Below, piece after piece: positions 44,091 through 53,177 of a stretch of DNA of 64,000 bases. The stretch is from Streptomyces armeniacus (GTDB lineage: Bacteria > Actinomycetota > Actinomycetes > Streptomycetales > Streptomycetaceae). The position numbers and the translations under genes were made by a program. Every line of letters begins with the position of its first letter. Within the stretch, counting starts at the first letter, position 1. The notes beneath the pieces were generated by a model. It did no database searches, was not told the origin of the DNA, and was given only the letters and a program-made list of their open reading frames with translations. The DNA lies in assembly GCF_003355155.1 (NCBI RefSeq), contig NZ_CP031320.1, positions 7,146,570 through 7,210,569 on the forward strand, given 5' to 3'.

Positions 44091-46666
44091 CCGTCCTCAA
44101 GACCTCCCTGCGCAACTTCGCGGCGCACAAGGGCCGCATGGTCCTCAGCGCTATAGCCGTGCTGCTGTCGGTGGCGTTCGTCTGCGGCACGCTGGTGTTC
44201 ACGGACACCATGAACTCGACGTTCGACAAGCTGTTCTCGGCGACCTCCGCGGATGTCACGGTGTCCCCGAAGGGCGCGAAGGACGAGCAGGAGCAGCCGA
44301 AGAGCGGCAAGCCCGCCTCGCTGCCCGCCGGCACGCTCGACAAGGTGAAGCAGGCGGAGGGCGTGAAGGCCGCCGAGGGCGTCGTGTCCAGCATGAGCGT
44401 GACCGTCGTCGACAAGGACGACAAGAACATGGGCTCCTCGACGGGCGCCCCGACCATAGCCGGCAACTGGACCAGCAACGACCGCCGGTCCATGCAGATC
44501 ACCTCCGGGCACGCGCCGCGCGGGCCGACCGAGATCATGGTCGACGCCGACACCGCCGACAAGCACGGCCTGAAGCTGGGCGACGAGCTGCGCACCATAG
44601 CGGCGACCGGCGACCGTACGGCGAAGATCTCCGGGATAGCCACGTTCGAGGTCACCAACCCCGGTGCCGCGATCGTGTACTTCGACACCGGCACCGCCCA
44701 GAAGTTCCTGCTGGGCGACTCCGGGAAGTTCACGAACGTCGCCGTGACCGCCGAAGGCGGCGTGCCGGACAAGGAGTTGAAGCGGAACGTCTCGGGCGCG
44801 CTCGGCGCCGGCAACTTCACGTACGAGACGCAGCAGGAGGCGGCCGACGCGAACCAGCAGGAGGTCGGCTCGTTCCTGGACGTCATGAAGTACGCCATGC
44901 TCGGCTTCGCCGGGATCGCGTTCCTCGTCGGCATCTTCCTGATCGTGAACACCTTCTCGATGCTGGTCGCGCAGCGCACCCGGGAGATCGGCCTGATGCG
45001 GGCGCTGGGGTCCAGCCGCAAGCAGGTGAACCGCTCGGTGCTGTTCGAGGCGCTGCTGCTCGGCGTCCTCGGCTCGGTGCTGGGAGTCGGCGCGGGCGTC
45101 GGGCTCGCCGTCGGGCTGATGGAGCTGATGGGCTCCATGGGGATGAACCTGAGCACGTCCGAGCTGACGGTGAAGCCCTTCACGCCCGTACTCGGTCTGG
45201 TGCTCGGCATCGTCGTCACCGTCCTCGCCGCGTACCTGCCGGCACGCCGCGCCGGCAAGGTGTCGCCGATGGCGGCGCTGCGGGACGCGGGCACGCCGGC
45301 CGACGGCCGCGCGGGCGCCGTACGGGCCGTGCTGGGCCTGCTGCTCACCGGCGGCGGGCTGGCGGCGCTGTACGCGGCGTCGCAGGCCGACAAGGCGGCG
45401 TCCGGTTCGATGATGCTGGGCCTGGGCGTGCTGCTCAGCCTGCTCGGGTTCGTCGTGATCGGCCCGCTGCTGGCGGGCGTCGTGGTGCGGGTGCTGAGCG
45501 TGGTCGTGCTGAGGATGTTCGGCTCCGTGGGCCGCCTCGCCGAGCGCAACGCGCTGCGGAACCCGCGCCGTACGGGCGCCACGGGCGCGGCGCTGATGAT
45601 CGGGCTGGCGCTGGTGGCCTGCCTGTCGGTGGTCGGCTCCTCGATGGTCGCCTCGGCCACGGAGGAGCTCGACAAGTCGGTCGGCGCGGACTACATCATC
45701 CAGTCCGACACCGGCCAGCCGATCACCCCGGCCGCCGCGGAGAAGATGCGCAAGACGCCGAGTCTGGAGCACGTCAGCGACTACAAGCTGGTCGACGCCG
45801 AACTGCGCACCGCCGACGGCCGGAAGACCGACGCGAAGGACGTCACGGCGGCCTCTCCCACGTACGCCGAGGACCTGCGGGTGGAGACCGTGGCCGGCAC
45901 GCTCTCCGACGCGTACGGCGCGAACGCCATGTCCGTCAACGAGGACTTCGCCAAGAAGTACAAGCTCGGGCTCGGCGACAAGCTGACCGTCGACTTCAAG
46001 GACGGCCGCACGGGGCAGATAGCGGTCCGCGCCATCACCACGAGCGACACGTCCCTGGAGAGCGGCGCGCTCTTCATGAGCCTGGCCACGGCGGAGCGCT
46101 ACGTGCCGAAGGACAGGATGCCGCTGAACCAGATGATGTTCGGCAAGGCGAAGGAGGGCCAGGAGGAGGCGGCGTACGCGGCGCTGAAGGCCGAGCTGAA
46201 GCCGTACCCGCAGTACAAGGTGCGGGACCAGGCGGACTTCAAGCAGAACCTCCAGGACCAGGTCGGGCAGATGCTCAACATGGTCTACGGACTGCTGGCC
46301 CTCGCGATCATCGTGGCCATCCTCGGCGTCGTGAACACGCTGGCCCTGTCCGTTGTCGAACGCACCCGGGAGATAGGTCTCATGCGGGCGATCGGCCTGT
46401 CGCGGCGGCAGCTGCGCCGGATGATCCGGCTGGAGTCGGTGGTCATCGCGCTGTTCGGCGCGCTCCTCGGCCTCGGCCTGGGCATGGGCTGGGGCGCCAC
46501 GGCGCAGAAGCTGCTGGCGCTGGAGGGCCTGAAGGTGCTGGAGATCCCGTGGCCGACGATCATCATGGTGTTCTTCGGCTCCGCGGTCGTCGGCCTGGTG
46601 GCGGCGCTGGTCCCGGCGTTCCGAGCGGGCCGGATGAACGTCCTGAACGCCATCGCCACGGAGTGA
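44087..46666 (+). CDS. FtsX/MacB-like ABC permease
   Basis: An 859-residue permease with two FtsX modules. One helix at about 20-40 (MVLSAIAVLLSVAFVCGTLVF) is followed by a periplasmic domain to about 265, then three helices (MLGFAGIAFLVGIFLIVNTFSMLVAQRTREIGLMRALGSS and following). A second set begins near 410; a second MacB-like external domain spans about 535-715 and final helices end with LVPAFRAGRMNVLNAIATE. Both REIGLMRA(L/I)G coupling motifs, which contact the ATPase, are present. Typical of Streptomyces antibiotic-peptide or cell-wall stress transporters. No adjacent two-component system; substrate unknown. Confidence 0.94.
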   Translation: MTVLKTSLRNFAAHKGRMVLSAIAVLLSVAFVCGTLVFTDTMNSTFDKLFSATSADVTVSPKGAKDEQEQPKSGKPASLPAGTLDKVKQAEGVKAAEGVVSSMSVTVVDKDDKNMGSSTGAPTIAGNWTSNDRRSMQITSGHAPRGPTEIMVDADTADKHGLKLGDELRTIAATGDRTAKISGIATFEVTNPGAAIVYFDTGTAQKFLLGDSGKFTNVAVTAEGGVPDKELKRNVSGALGAGNFTYETQQEAADANQQEVGSFLDVMKYAMLGFAGIAFLVGIFLIVNTFSMLVAQRTREIGLMRALGSSRKQVNRSVLFEALLLGVLGSVLGVGAGVGLAVGLMELMGSMGMNLSTSELTVKPFTPVLGLVLGIVVTVLAAYLPARRAGKVSPMAALRDAGTPADGRAGAVRAVLGLLLTGGGLAALYAASQADKAASGSMMLGLGVLLSLLGFVVIGPLLAGVVVRVLSVVVLRMFGSVGRLAERNALRNPRRTGATGAALMIGLALVACLSVVGSSMVASATEELDKSVGADYIIQSDTGQPITPAAAEKMRKTPSLEHVSDYKLVDAELRTADGRKTDAKDVTAASPTYAEDLRVETVAGTLSDAYGANAMSVNEDFAKKYKLGLGDKLTVDFKDGRTGQIAVRAITTSDTSLESGALFMSLATAERYVPKDRMPLNQMMFGKAKEGQEEAAYAALKAELKPYPQYKVRDQADFKQNLQDQVGQMLNMVYGLLALAIIVAILGVVNTLALSVVERTREIGLMRAIGLSRRQLRRMIRLESVVIALFGALLGLGLGMGWGATAQKLLALEGLKVLEIPWPTIIMVFFGSAVVGLVAALVPAFRAGRMNVLNAIATE

Positions 46667-46744
46667 CCGGGCGGTGTGAGAGACGCGATCGCCACGTGTG
46701 ACAGAGGGGAACGTGGCGGTTGGCGGCCGGGTGACCGGCAGTCC

Positions 46745-46783
46745 CTACGACCCCGGTGCGCTGGCGGCGCGCCGGGGTCGTAG
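46745..46783. terminator. Perfect hairpin between convergent genes, overlapping the LysR 3' end
   Basis: CTACGACCCCGG (46745-46756) and CCGGGGTCGTAG (46772-46783) form a 12-bp perfect stem with a 15-nt loop, 78 nt after the permease stop. The CTA on the left arm is the reverse complement of the LysR stop codon, so the hairpin encodes the last residues of LysR. It could terminate both genes. Confidence 0.7.
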
Positions 46784-47947
46784 CTCGCGTTCGGCGTCAT
46801 CGGCGTCATCGGCGTCATCGGCGTCATGCGCGTCAGCGGCGTCATCGGCGTGCTGCCGGTCCTGCGGGTGCCGTGCATCCGCCGTCGGCTGTTCCACCCC
46901 GCAGCGGGGCGGCGGGCTCGGCTCGCCCATCTCCGCGCGCCAGCTGGAGTCCACCCGGGCCAGCGCGTCCCACAGCTGCGACAGCGGATGGTCCGGCCCG
47001 TGCCGCACCCGTTCGCCGCGCCGGGCGAAGACGCCGACCAGTACGCGGGAGCGCCGCGCGCTGTCGTCGACCAGCTCCGCCGTACGCAGCCCCGATGCCT
47101 CCGGCAGCCAGCCCTCCGCGACGGCCTCGCCGATGCCCTCGGTGACCAGCATGCAGCCGCGTACGGCGCCCGAGCGCAGCAGGTCGAAGCCGTAGTGCAC
47201 GGCGTCTATCTCGGCGGCGACGTTGAGCGTGCGGCGGTACTCGTCGCCGAACCACCCCTTCAGAAAGCCGGAGATGAGCCCGCGCGACGACACCACCAGC
47301 GGCACCTTGGGGAGTTCGGTGACCCCGAGGCGGCTGCCGGGCAGCTGCGGCCCGTCCAGATTGGTCACCAGGGACAGCCCGCTGCGCCGCCACTCCAGCA
47401 CCTCGAAGTCGGCGAGCCGGTCGTCCTCGTCGTCCTCCGTGGTGAGCACGCTGCCGCAGGCCAGGTCGAGTTCGCCGGAGCGCAGCCGGTCCAGCAGGTC
47501 GCCGGTGCGCACGTGGGACATCTTCAGCTCGACACCGTCCTGTTCGAAACCGTCGTTGACCAGCTCGACGGCGTTCAGCAGGTAGCCGAGGGTGTAGCGG
47601 GTGGAGCCGATGGACAGGGTGCGGGCCAGCCGGTGGTGGTTGGCGTGCATGCCGTCCAGCCAGTCGTTGAGTGTGCTGCGGGCCAGCTCGACGAGCGCCT
47701 CGCCGGTGCCGGTGAAGCGTACGTTCCGGCCGCGGCCGCGCTTGAGGACGAGCGGCTCGCCGTAGAGGGATCCGAGGTTGCGGTTGAGGGTGTCCAACTG
47801 CTTCTGGACGCTGGACTGTTCGCGTCCGAGCAGGCGCGCGGCGCTGAGCGCGGTGCCCGTGTCGTACACGGCCAGCAGGGTGCGCAGCTGGTCCATGGTG
47901 GTGTCCAGCAGGGCGGTGGGGTACGCCACCGGGTCTGGTGCCGACAT
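46745..47947 (-). CDS. LysR family transcriptional regulator with repetitive C-terminal tail
   Basis: A 400-residue regulator beginning MSAPDPVAYPTALLDTTMDQLRTLLAVYDTGTALSAARLLGREQSSVQKQLDTLNR, where ALSAARLLGREQSSVQKQLDTL is the DNA-binding helix-turn-helix. The effector domain (about 115-320) has TLSIGSTRYTLGYLL and the usual two-lobed pattern (LSLVTNLDG, PLVVSSRGLISGFL). The end, from about 360, is unusual: an Asp/Ala tail encoded by tandem GGCGTCATC units at 46792-46855. The proposed start avoids a longer hydrophilic extension. Target genes unknown; convergent with the ABC operon. Confidence 0.87.
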   Translation of the reverse strand: MSAPDPVAYPTALLDTTMDQLRTLLAVYDTGTALSAARLLGREQSSVQKQLDTLNRNLGSLYGEPLVLKRGRGRNVRFTGTGEALVELARSTLNDWLDGMHANHHRLARTLSIGSTRYTLGYLLNAVELVNDGFEQDGVELKMSHVRTGDLLDRLRSGELDLACGSVLTTEDDEDDRLADFEVLEWRRSGLSLVTNLDGPQLPGSRLGVTELPKVPLVVSSRGLISGFLKGWFGDEYRRTLNVAAEIDAVHYGFDLLRSGAVRGCMLVTEGIGEAVAEGWLPEASGLRTAELVDDSARRSRVLVGVFARRGERVRHGPDHPLSQLWDALARVDSSWRAEMGEPSPPPRCGVEQPTADARHPQDRQHADDAADAHDADDADDADDAERELRPRRAASAPGS

Positions 47948-48225
47948 TCCGAATCTGTTTGCTCTCCGCTTGACAGGTTTCCGTGGGCATTCCCCGGACA
48001 TCATTATGAAATCTCGGCCTCGCAGCATAGCGCCGCGGAAACTGTCCTTCCGGACAGCCGAAATTATCTAGGGGTTTCTTCCGGAAAAGACTGGATGCCC
48101 GGAAGACGCGCATGGAATGGTCGAACGCATTCGCCGGTTCGCCGCGCAGGCCCGTACGGGTCGGCCGCTCCGGCATGTCCGGGCGCCGCGCGCCCCGGCA
48201 CATTCCATCCGCGAGGAGAACGTAC

Positions 48226-48813
48226 GTGACCTACCCGCAGGCTGCCCCCGGGCAGTACGGCAGCCCTTACCCGCTCACCCCGGACCAGCCCGTGGTCACG
48301 CCCCGACGCCCCGGCGCGCTCACCGTGTTGCTGCTGACCGGCGCGCTCTCGGCACTGGCCGGACTGATCGGCGCGGTGATCGTCCTCGTCGGCGGCAAGA
48401 GCCTCGCCGAGACTAACGTGGAGGACGTCATCAACGAGCACCCCGACGTCCTCGGACTCCCCGCCGGAATGAACGCGGGGAATATCGAAGGCGGTGGGGG
48501 CATGTTCTGGGACGAGCTGGTCAGTGACCGCGCGGACACCCTTGCGGCACGCGCGATGATCGTCGTCTTCTTCGCCGTACTGCTGCTGGTATTCACGCTG
48601 CTGGCGCGCAAGGGCGCCGTCTGGGCGCGCGTACTGATCACGCTGACCAGTCTCGTCGCGCTGTTTCCGCATGTGCTGATCGTCGGCGACTACGAGCCGG
48701 CGTCGGTCACGGCCCTCAGCTACGTGGCGCTCCTCTGCGGCCTGGCCGCCCTGGTGTGCTGCTGGCTCCCCGGCACCCACCGGTACGGGCGGGCGCTCAA
48801 GAACGCGCGCTGA
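48226..48813 (+). CDS. Four-helix membrane protein, unknown
   Basis: A 195-residue protein starting from GTG after GAGGAGAA. A Pro-rich start (YPQAAPGQYGSPYPLTP) leads to helix 1 (VLLLTGALSALAGLIGAVIVLVGG), an extracellular loop (about 60-105), then helices MIVVFFAVLLLVFTLLA, VWARVLITLTSLVALFPHVLI and LSYVALLCGLAALVCCWL. This layout is common among Streptomyces membrane proteins without assigned function. It is divergent from the LysR gene, across a 278-bp gap. Confidence 0.8.
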   Translation: MTYPQAAPGQYGSPYPLTPDQPVVTPRRPGALTVLLLTGALSALAGLIGAVIVLVGGKSLAETNVEDVINEHPDVLGLPAGMNAGNIEGGGGMFWDELVSDRADTLAARAMIVVFFAVLLLVFTLLARKGAVWARVLITLTSLVALFPHVLIVGDYEPASVTALSYVALLCGLAALVCCWLPGTHRYGRALKNAR

Positions 48814-49159
48814 CCCGGCGCGTACGGGGGAGCACGGGGGGCACGGGGGGCAGGGCCGGGACGGGAGGCGGCGGGTCCTGGGCGGAACCGGCGGGGGGGG
48901 CGGGGGGGCCGGCGGTGAGCGGGAACTGGGCGGGCCCGCCGCCCGTCAGAGGAGCGCGTCGGGCCGGGCACGGCCCGATTCGGCCACGATGGCGTCGGTG
49001 GTCTGCGGGTCGCGTACGGGGAGGAACCGCACCGCGGCCGCCGCCGCACCGCCGTCCTGCCCGTTCGCGCTCTCCCTCTCCGGGTCGGGGAATAGGGGAG
49101 CGGTGCGCGTCGTTCGGGCGGGTAGTTGAAGCATCAACAACTTGGAGCAGGTGAGCACA
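48814..49159. other. Gap with G-rich tract before the LLM oxidoreductase
   Basis: Positions 48830-48915 are very G-rich (runs of 6-8 G), and 48920-49080 show no credible gene. The AT-richer part at 49100-49145 should contain the promoter of the oxidoreductase operon (GTAGTTGAAGCATCAACAAC, an imperfect GTTGA/TCAAC inverted repeat). A GGAG/AGGTGAG site leads into the gene. Confidence 0.5.
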
Positions 49160-50242
49160 GTGCAGTTCGGGATCTTCACCGTCGGCGACGTCACCACCGA
49201 CCCCACCACCGGCCGCGCGCCGTCGGAGCACGAGCGGATCAAGGCGATGGTGGCGATCGCGCTGAAGGCCGAGGAGGTCGGCCTCGACGTGTTCGCGACC
49301 GGTGAGCACCACAACCCGCCCTTCGTGCCGTCCTCGCCGACGACCATGCTCGGCCACATCGCCGCGCGCACCGAGCGGCTGCTGCTGTCCACCTCCACGA
49401 CGCTGATCACGACCAACGACCCGGTCAAGATCGCCGAGGACTTCGCGATGCTCCAGCACCTGGCCGACGGCCGGGCCGACCTGATGATGGGCCGCGGCAA
49501 CACCGGCCCCGTCTACCCCTGGTTCGGCCAGGACATCCGCCAGGGCATCCCGCTGGCCATAGAGAACTACGCGCTGCTGCACCGGCTGTGGCGCGAGGAG
49601 TCGGTGGACTGGGAGGGCCGCTTCCGTACGCCGCTGCAAGGGTTCACGTCCACGCCGCGGCCGCTGGACGGCGTGCCGCCGTTCGTCTGGCACGGCTCGA
49701 TCCGCAGCCCGGAGATCGCCGAGCAGGCCGCGTACTACGGCGACGGCTTCTTCGCGAACAACATCTTCTGGCCGCGCGACCACTTCATCCGGCTCATCCG
49801 GCTCTACCGCGACCGGTACGCGCACTACGGCCACGGCGACCCGGAGCAGGCCGTCGTCGGGCTCGGCGGGCAGGTGTTCATGCGGCGCAACTCGCAGGAC
49901 GCCGTACGGGAGTTCCGCCCGTACTTCGACAATGCGCCCGTGTACGGGCACGGGCCGTCGCTGGAGGAGTTCACCGAGCAGACGCCCCTCACCGTCGGCA
50001 GCCCGCAGGAGGTCATCGACAAGACCCTGACCTTCCGCGAGTCCTTCGGCGACTACCAGCGGCAGCTGTTCCTCATGGACCACGCCGGACTGCCGCTGAA
50101 GACCGTGCTCGAGCAGCTCGACATGCTCGGCGAGGAGGTCGTGCCGGTGCTGCGCCGCGAGTTCGCCGCCGGCCGCCCCGCGAACGTGCCCGACGGCCCC
50201 GTGCACGCCGCGGCCGCGGGCGGAACGGCGGCCGCCGCATGA
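49160..50242 (+). CDS. LLM-class flavin-dependent oxidoreductase (CE1758-type)
   Basis: A 360-residue luciferase-like monooxygenase. The start GTG gives the usual MQFGIFTVGDVTTDPTTGR; the in-frame GTG and TTG just upstream lack proper spacing. Motifs: VFATGEHHNPPF, LLLSTSTTLITTNDPVKIAEDFAMLQHLADGRADLMMGRGNTGPVYPWFG. It uses reduced FMN, probably supplied by the FMN reductase encoded next. Substrate unknown. The two genes form a conserved pair in actinobacteria. Confidence 0.92.
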   Translation: MQFGIFTVGDVTTDPTTGRAPSEHERIKAMVAIALKAEEVGLDVFATGEHHNPPFVPSSPTTMLGHIAARTERLLLSTSTTLITTNDPVKIAEDFAMLQHLADGRADLMMGRGNTGPVYPWFGQDIRQGIPLAIENYALLHRLWREESVDWEGRFRTPLQGFTSTPRPLDGVPPFVWHGSIRSPEIAEQAAYYGDGFFANNIFWPRDHFIRLIRLYRDRYAHYGHGDPEQAVVGLGGQVFMRRNSQDAVREFRPYFDNAPVYGHGPSLEEFTEQTPLTVGSPQEVIDKTLTFRESFGDYQRQLFLMDHAGLPLKTVLEQLDMLGEEVVPVLRREFAAGRPANVPDGPVHAAAAGGTAAAA

Positions 50243-50295
50243 GCGCCGTACCCGCCCCGGCACCCGCCCCCGACGCAGGACTTGGAGAAACCGCC

Positions 50296-50961
50296 ATGCA
50301 ACAGCCGCTGAAGATCGTCGTGGTGACGGCCGGACTCAGCGAGCCGTCGTCCACGCGCCTGCTCGCCGACCGGCTCGCGGAGGCGACCGCCCGGCACGTG
50401 GCCACCGAGGTGCGGACCGTCGAACTCCGCGGCCTGGCCACGGCCATCGCGCACAACTTGGTCACCGGGTTCCCCGGCGCGGAGCTGCGCGAGGCACTGG
50501 ACGCCGTGGCGGAGGCGGACGCCCTCATCGCGGTGACGCCCGTGTTCACCGGGTCCTACAGCGGGCTGTTCAAGTCGTTCTTCGACGTCCTCGACAACAC
50601 GGCGCTCATCGGCAAGCCCGTGCTCATCGGGGCGACGGGCGGCACCGCGCGCCACTCGCTGGTCCTGGACCACGCCCTGCGCCCGCTGTTCGCGTACCTG
50701 CGCGCGCTGACCGTGCCGACGGCCGTGTACGCGGCCTCCGAGGACTGGGGCTCCGGCGGCGACGCCCGTACGGGCGGGCTCGCCGAGCGCATCGAGCGCG
50801 CGGGCGAGGAGCTGGCCGGGCTGGTGCGGCGTACGGGGACGGCGGAACGTACGGAGGCGGCGGGCCGTACGGCGGGCCCGGGCCGTACGGACGCCGAGGT
50901 GCCCGGGCTGGAGGACGAGCTCGTGCCGTTCGAGGAGCAGCTGGCCGCGCTGCGGGTGTGA
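50296..50961 (+). CDS. NAD(P)H-dependent FMN reductase (CE1759-type)
   Basis: A 221-residue flavodoxin-fold reductase. ATG at 50296 follows GGAG and gives MQQPLKIVVVTAGLSEPSSTRLLADRLAEA; an earlier ATG at 50239 overlaps the upstream stop (ATGA) but has no ribosome site. The flavin-binding parts VVTAGLSEPSSTRLLAD, AVTPVFTGSYSGLFKSFFDVLD and LIGATGGTARHS are clear. The C-terminal 50 residues carry Arg-Thr-rich repeats from GTACGG words. Works with the LLM enzyme. Confidence 0.9.
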   Translation: MQQPLKIVVVTAGLSEPSSTRLLADRLAEATARHVATEVRTVELRGLATAIAHNLVTGFPGAELREALDAVAEADALIAVTPVFTGSYSGLFKSFFDVLDNTALIGKPVLIGATGGTARHSLVLDHALRPLFAYLRALTVPTAVYAASEDWGSGGDARTGGLAERIERAGEELAGLVRRTGTAERTEAAGRTAGPGRTDAEVPGLEDELVPFEEQLAALRV

Positions 50962-51138
50962 GCCCCGCACGCACGGGCTCCGCGCACCCGCCGCGGAGCC
51001 CGTGATTCCGGGGGTGGGGGACGGGCCGGTCACCCGAACGGATGGCCCAGGGCGAGGTGTGGCGTTCGGGGGAACATGCTGGACGCAGCAACCGCCTACC
51101 TGCAGCCGGGAACCGTTACCAGAGCCAGAGGTGACACG

Positions 51139-51729
51139 ATGCCGAGGTTTTCCATGGCTCAGACTCTGTCGACCGCAGTCCCGCAGGTGTTCGAGTACCT
51201 CGCCGATCCGCGCAACATGCCCGAGTGGAACTCGGGCGTGGCCGAGGTGGAGGACCGCCGGGTCCCCGCGCGGCTCGGCGCGCGCTACCGCTACCGCTTC
51301 CCCGGCCGGCACCGCTTCCACCATCTGGAGTGCTGCGCGTACCGCTCGCCGTCGCTGCTCGCGTTCCGCGGCGAACGGATGTGGACACCGCTGGGCACGC
51401 AGACCGTCGCGTACACCTTCCGGGTACGGGCGGCGGCGCGCGGCAGCACGGTCGAGGCGACGGTCGACGTACGGGTGCAGGGCGGCATGCTCCTGCTCCT
51501 CCCCGTCATCACGCTCGGCTGGCGCCGCGACCTCCCCGTCGACCTGAAGCGGCTCCGGGACACGCTGGACCCGGCCGCGGCGGACCAGCCCGCGGCGGCG
51601 TGGCGCGGCTACGTCGAACCGGGCACGCCGCGGCCGCTCCGCGCCGAGCAGCCTGCCGCCCGCACCGAGGTGCACCGCGTGCCCGCACGGCTGGAGCCGG
51701 GGGGCCGCGTCGGGCCGGAGGCGGCCTGA
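51139..51729 (+). CDS. SRPBCC family protein (polyketide cyclase/START-like)
   Basis: A 196-residue protein. The ATG (MPRFSMAQTLSTAVPQVFEYLADPRNMPEWNSGV) follows AGAGGTGA. The beta-grip START fold shows YLADPRNMPEWNSGVAEVE, then TFRVRAAARGSTVEATVDVRVQGGMLLLLPVI, and the C-terminal helix DLKRLRDTLD. Ligand unknown, likely hydrophobic. The last 60 residues are Pro/Arg rich and disordered. Alone between the FMN reductase and alkB. Confidence 0.86.
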   Translation: MPRFSMAQTLSTAVPQVFEYLADPRNMPEWNSGVAEVEDRRVPARLGARYRYRFPGRHRFHHLECCAYRSPSLLAFRGERMWTPLGTQTVAYTFRVRAAARGSTVEATVDVRVQGGMLLLLPVITLGWRRDLPVDLKRLRDTLDPAAADQPAAAWRGYVEPGTPRPLRAEQPAARTEVHRVPARLEPGGRVGPEAA

Positions 51730-51914
51730 GCGGCTGACGGGTTGACGGGCTGACCGGCTCCGCGCCGGGCTGAGGCGGCTCCGCGCCGGGTTTGTCCGGC
51801 CCCCGGGCCCGCGTCCGTATCCCGCCGGAGCGCCGTGCCGCCCGCCCGCACAATGGTGAGCGGAGGGTGTGCCGCGATGCGCGCGGCGCACGTACGACGC
51901 CGGAGGGCCGTCCG

Positions 51915-52571
51915 ATGAACGCGCTGATCCCGCGCCCGCGCACGCGGCCCGCGCCGGGTGCCGTGCACGTGCCGGGCTGGCTGTCCGCCGAGGAGCAGCG
52001 GCACCTGGTCCGCGCGTGCCGCGAGTGGGCGGGCGGGCCGGTGCCCATCCGGCACACGCGGCTGCCGCGCGGCGGCGTCATGTCCGTACGGACGGTGTGC
52101 CTGGGCTGGCACTGGCAGCCGTACCGCTATACGCGCACCGCCGACGACGTGAACGGCGGCCGCGTCGCGGAGTTCCCCGGCTGGCTGGGTGACCTGGGGC
52201 GGCGGGCGCTCGCCGACGAGTACGAGGACCCGCGGGCGGGCGAGACGTACGCGCCGGACACCGCGTTGGTCAACTTCTACGACGGCCAGGCCCGTATGGG
52301 CATGCACCAGGACAAGGACGAGCGGACCGGCGACCCGGTGGTGTCGCTGAGCATCGGCGACACCTGCGTCTTCCGCTTCGGCAACACCGAGACCCGCGGC
52401 AGGCCGTACACGGACGTCGAGCTGGCCTCCGGCGACCTCTTCGTCTTCGGCGGCCCGTCCCGCTTCGCCTACCACGGGGTGCCGAAGGTGCTGCCCGGCA
52501 CCGGAGACCCGGCGACGGGGCTGGCGAGCGGGCGGCTGAACATCACGCTCCGCGTCACCGGCCTGACCTGA
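51915..52571 (+). CDS. alkB: AlkB-like alpha-ketoglutarate dioxygenase (DNA repair)
   Basis: A 218-residue Fe(II)/2-oxoglutarate enzyme that removes alkyl groups from 1-meA and 3-meC. Iron ligands H131-x-D133 (MHQDKDE) and H187 (AYHGVPK) are present, as are R207 and R213 in RLNITLR for 2-oxoglutarate and catalysis. ALVNFYDGQARMGMHQDKDE is characteristic. The ATG is preceded by CGGAGGG. No ada gene or other SOS gene is adjacent. Confidence 0.94.
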   Translation: MNALIPRPRTRPAPGAVHVPGWLSAEEQRHLVRACREWAGGPVPIRHTRLPRGGVMSVRTVCLGWHWQPYRYTRTADDVNGGRVAEFPGWLGDLGRRALADEYEDPRAGETYAPDTALVNFYDGQARMGMHQDKDERTGDPVVSLSIGDTCVFRFGNTETRGRPYTDVELASGDLFVFGGPSRFAYHGVPKVLPGTGDPATGLASGRLNITLRVTGLT

Positions 52572-52693
52572 CGCGGTCGCGCCGCCGACCGAGGCATATC
52601 GCGCCGCCGCCGGGTGTTCACCGAATACGACCGGACATCACCCCGCCGGCCACGAGCCGGCGGCACAACACCAAAGGGAGAGGGATACCAGCC

Positions 52694-53092
52694 ATGCAGT
52701 GGAACGACCTTGTGCAGCAGGTCCGCACGCTGGGGCAGTACACCACCGACGCCGAGGCGGAGCGCGTCCTGCGCACCGTCCTCTCACTCTTCGGCGGCCA
52801 CGTCACCGGTGACGAGCGCAGCGAGCTGGCGCGGCGGCTTCCGCACGAGGCCGCCGCCCTGCTGACCGCGCAGGTCCCCGCCACCCGGCCGCTGACGGCG
52901 CGCGCGTTCGTCGACGTCACCGCGGAACGCCTCGAAGGCGCCACCCCGGCGACCGCGCGCTGGGACGTCAGCACCGTCCTCTCCACCGTCGCCGTCCTTG
53001 CGGGCGACGAGCTCGCCGACCGTGTCCTTGCCGCCCTCCCGCGCGGCTACGCGCTCCTCTTCGGCCGCGCCGAACTCGCCCCCGCCGCCTGA
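52694..53092 (+). CDS. DUF2267 family protein
   Basis: A 132-residue all-helical protein with AAAGGGAGAGGG before the ATG. MQWNDLVQQVRTLGQYTTDAEAERVLRTVLSLFGGHVTGDERSELARRLPHEAAALL is the DUF2267 repeat; a second copy begins at about residue 68 (LTARAFVDVTAERLEG and LSTVAVLAGDELADRVLAALPRGYALLF). Often linked to cell-envelope or stress genes; function unknown. Confidence 0.88.
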   Translation: MQWNDLVQQVRTLGQYTTDAEAERVLRTVLSLFGGHVTGDERSELARRLPHEAAALLTAQVPATRPLTARAFVDVTAERLEGATPATARWDVSTVLSTVAVLAGDELADRVLAALPRGYALLFGRAELAPAA

Positions 53093-53177
53093 CGGCGCCA
53101 CCCGTACGCATCTGCCCGTACGCGCCCCGCGCCGCCGCGTCGCAGCGTCGGCCGGGGCGCGTACGGCGGGCGGGCCG

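Noticed and set aside
43229..45772. Long minus-strand frame opposite the ABC transporter
   Set aside because: His/Arg/Gln-rich shadow with no start signal; ABC motifs on the plus strand are unambiguous.
46792..46855. CRISPR-like short repeats
   Set aside because: Units of 9 bp directly joined, without spacers or cas genes; they are codon repeats in the LysR tail.
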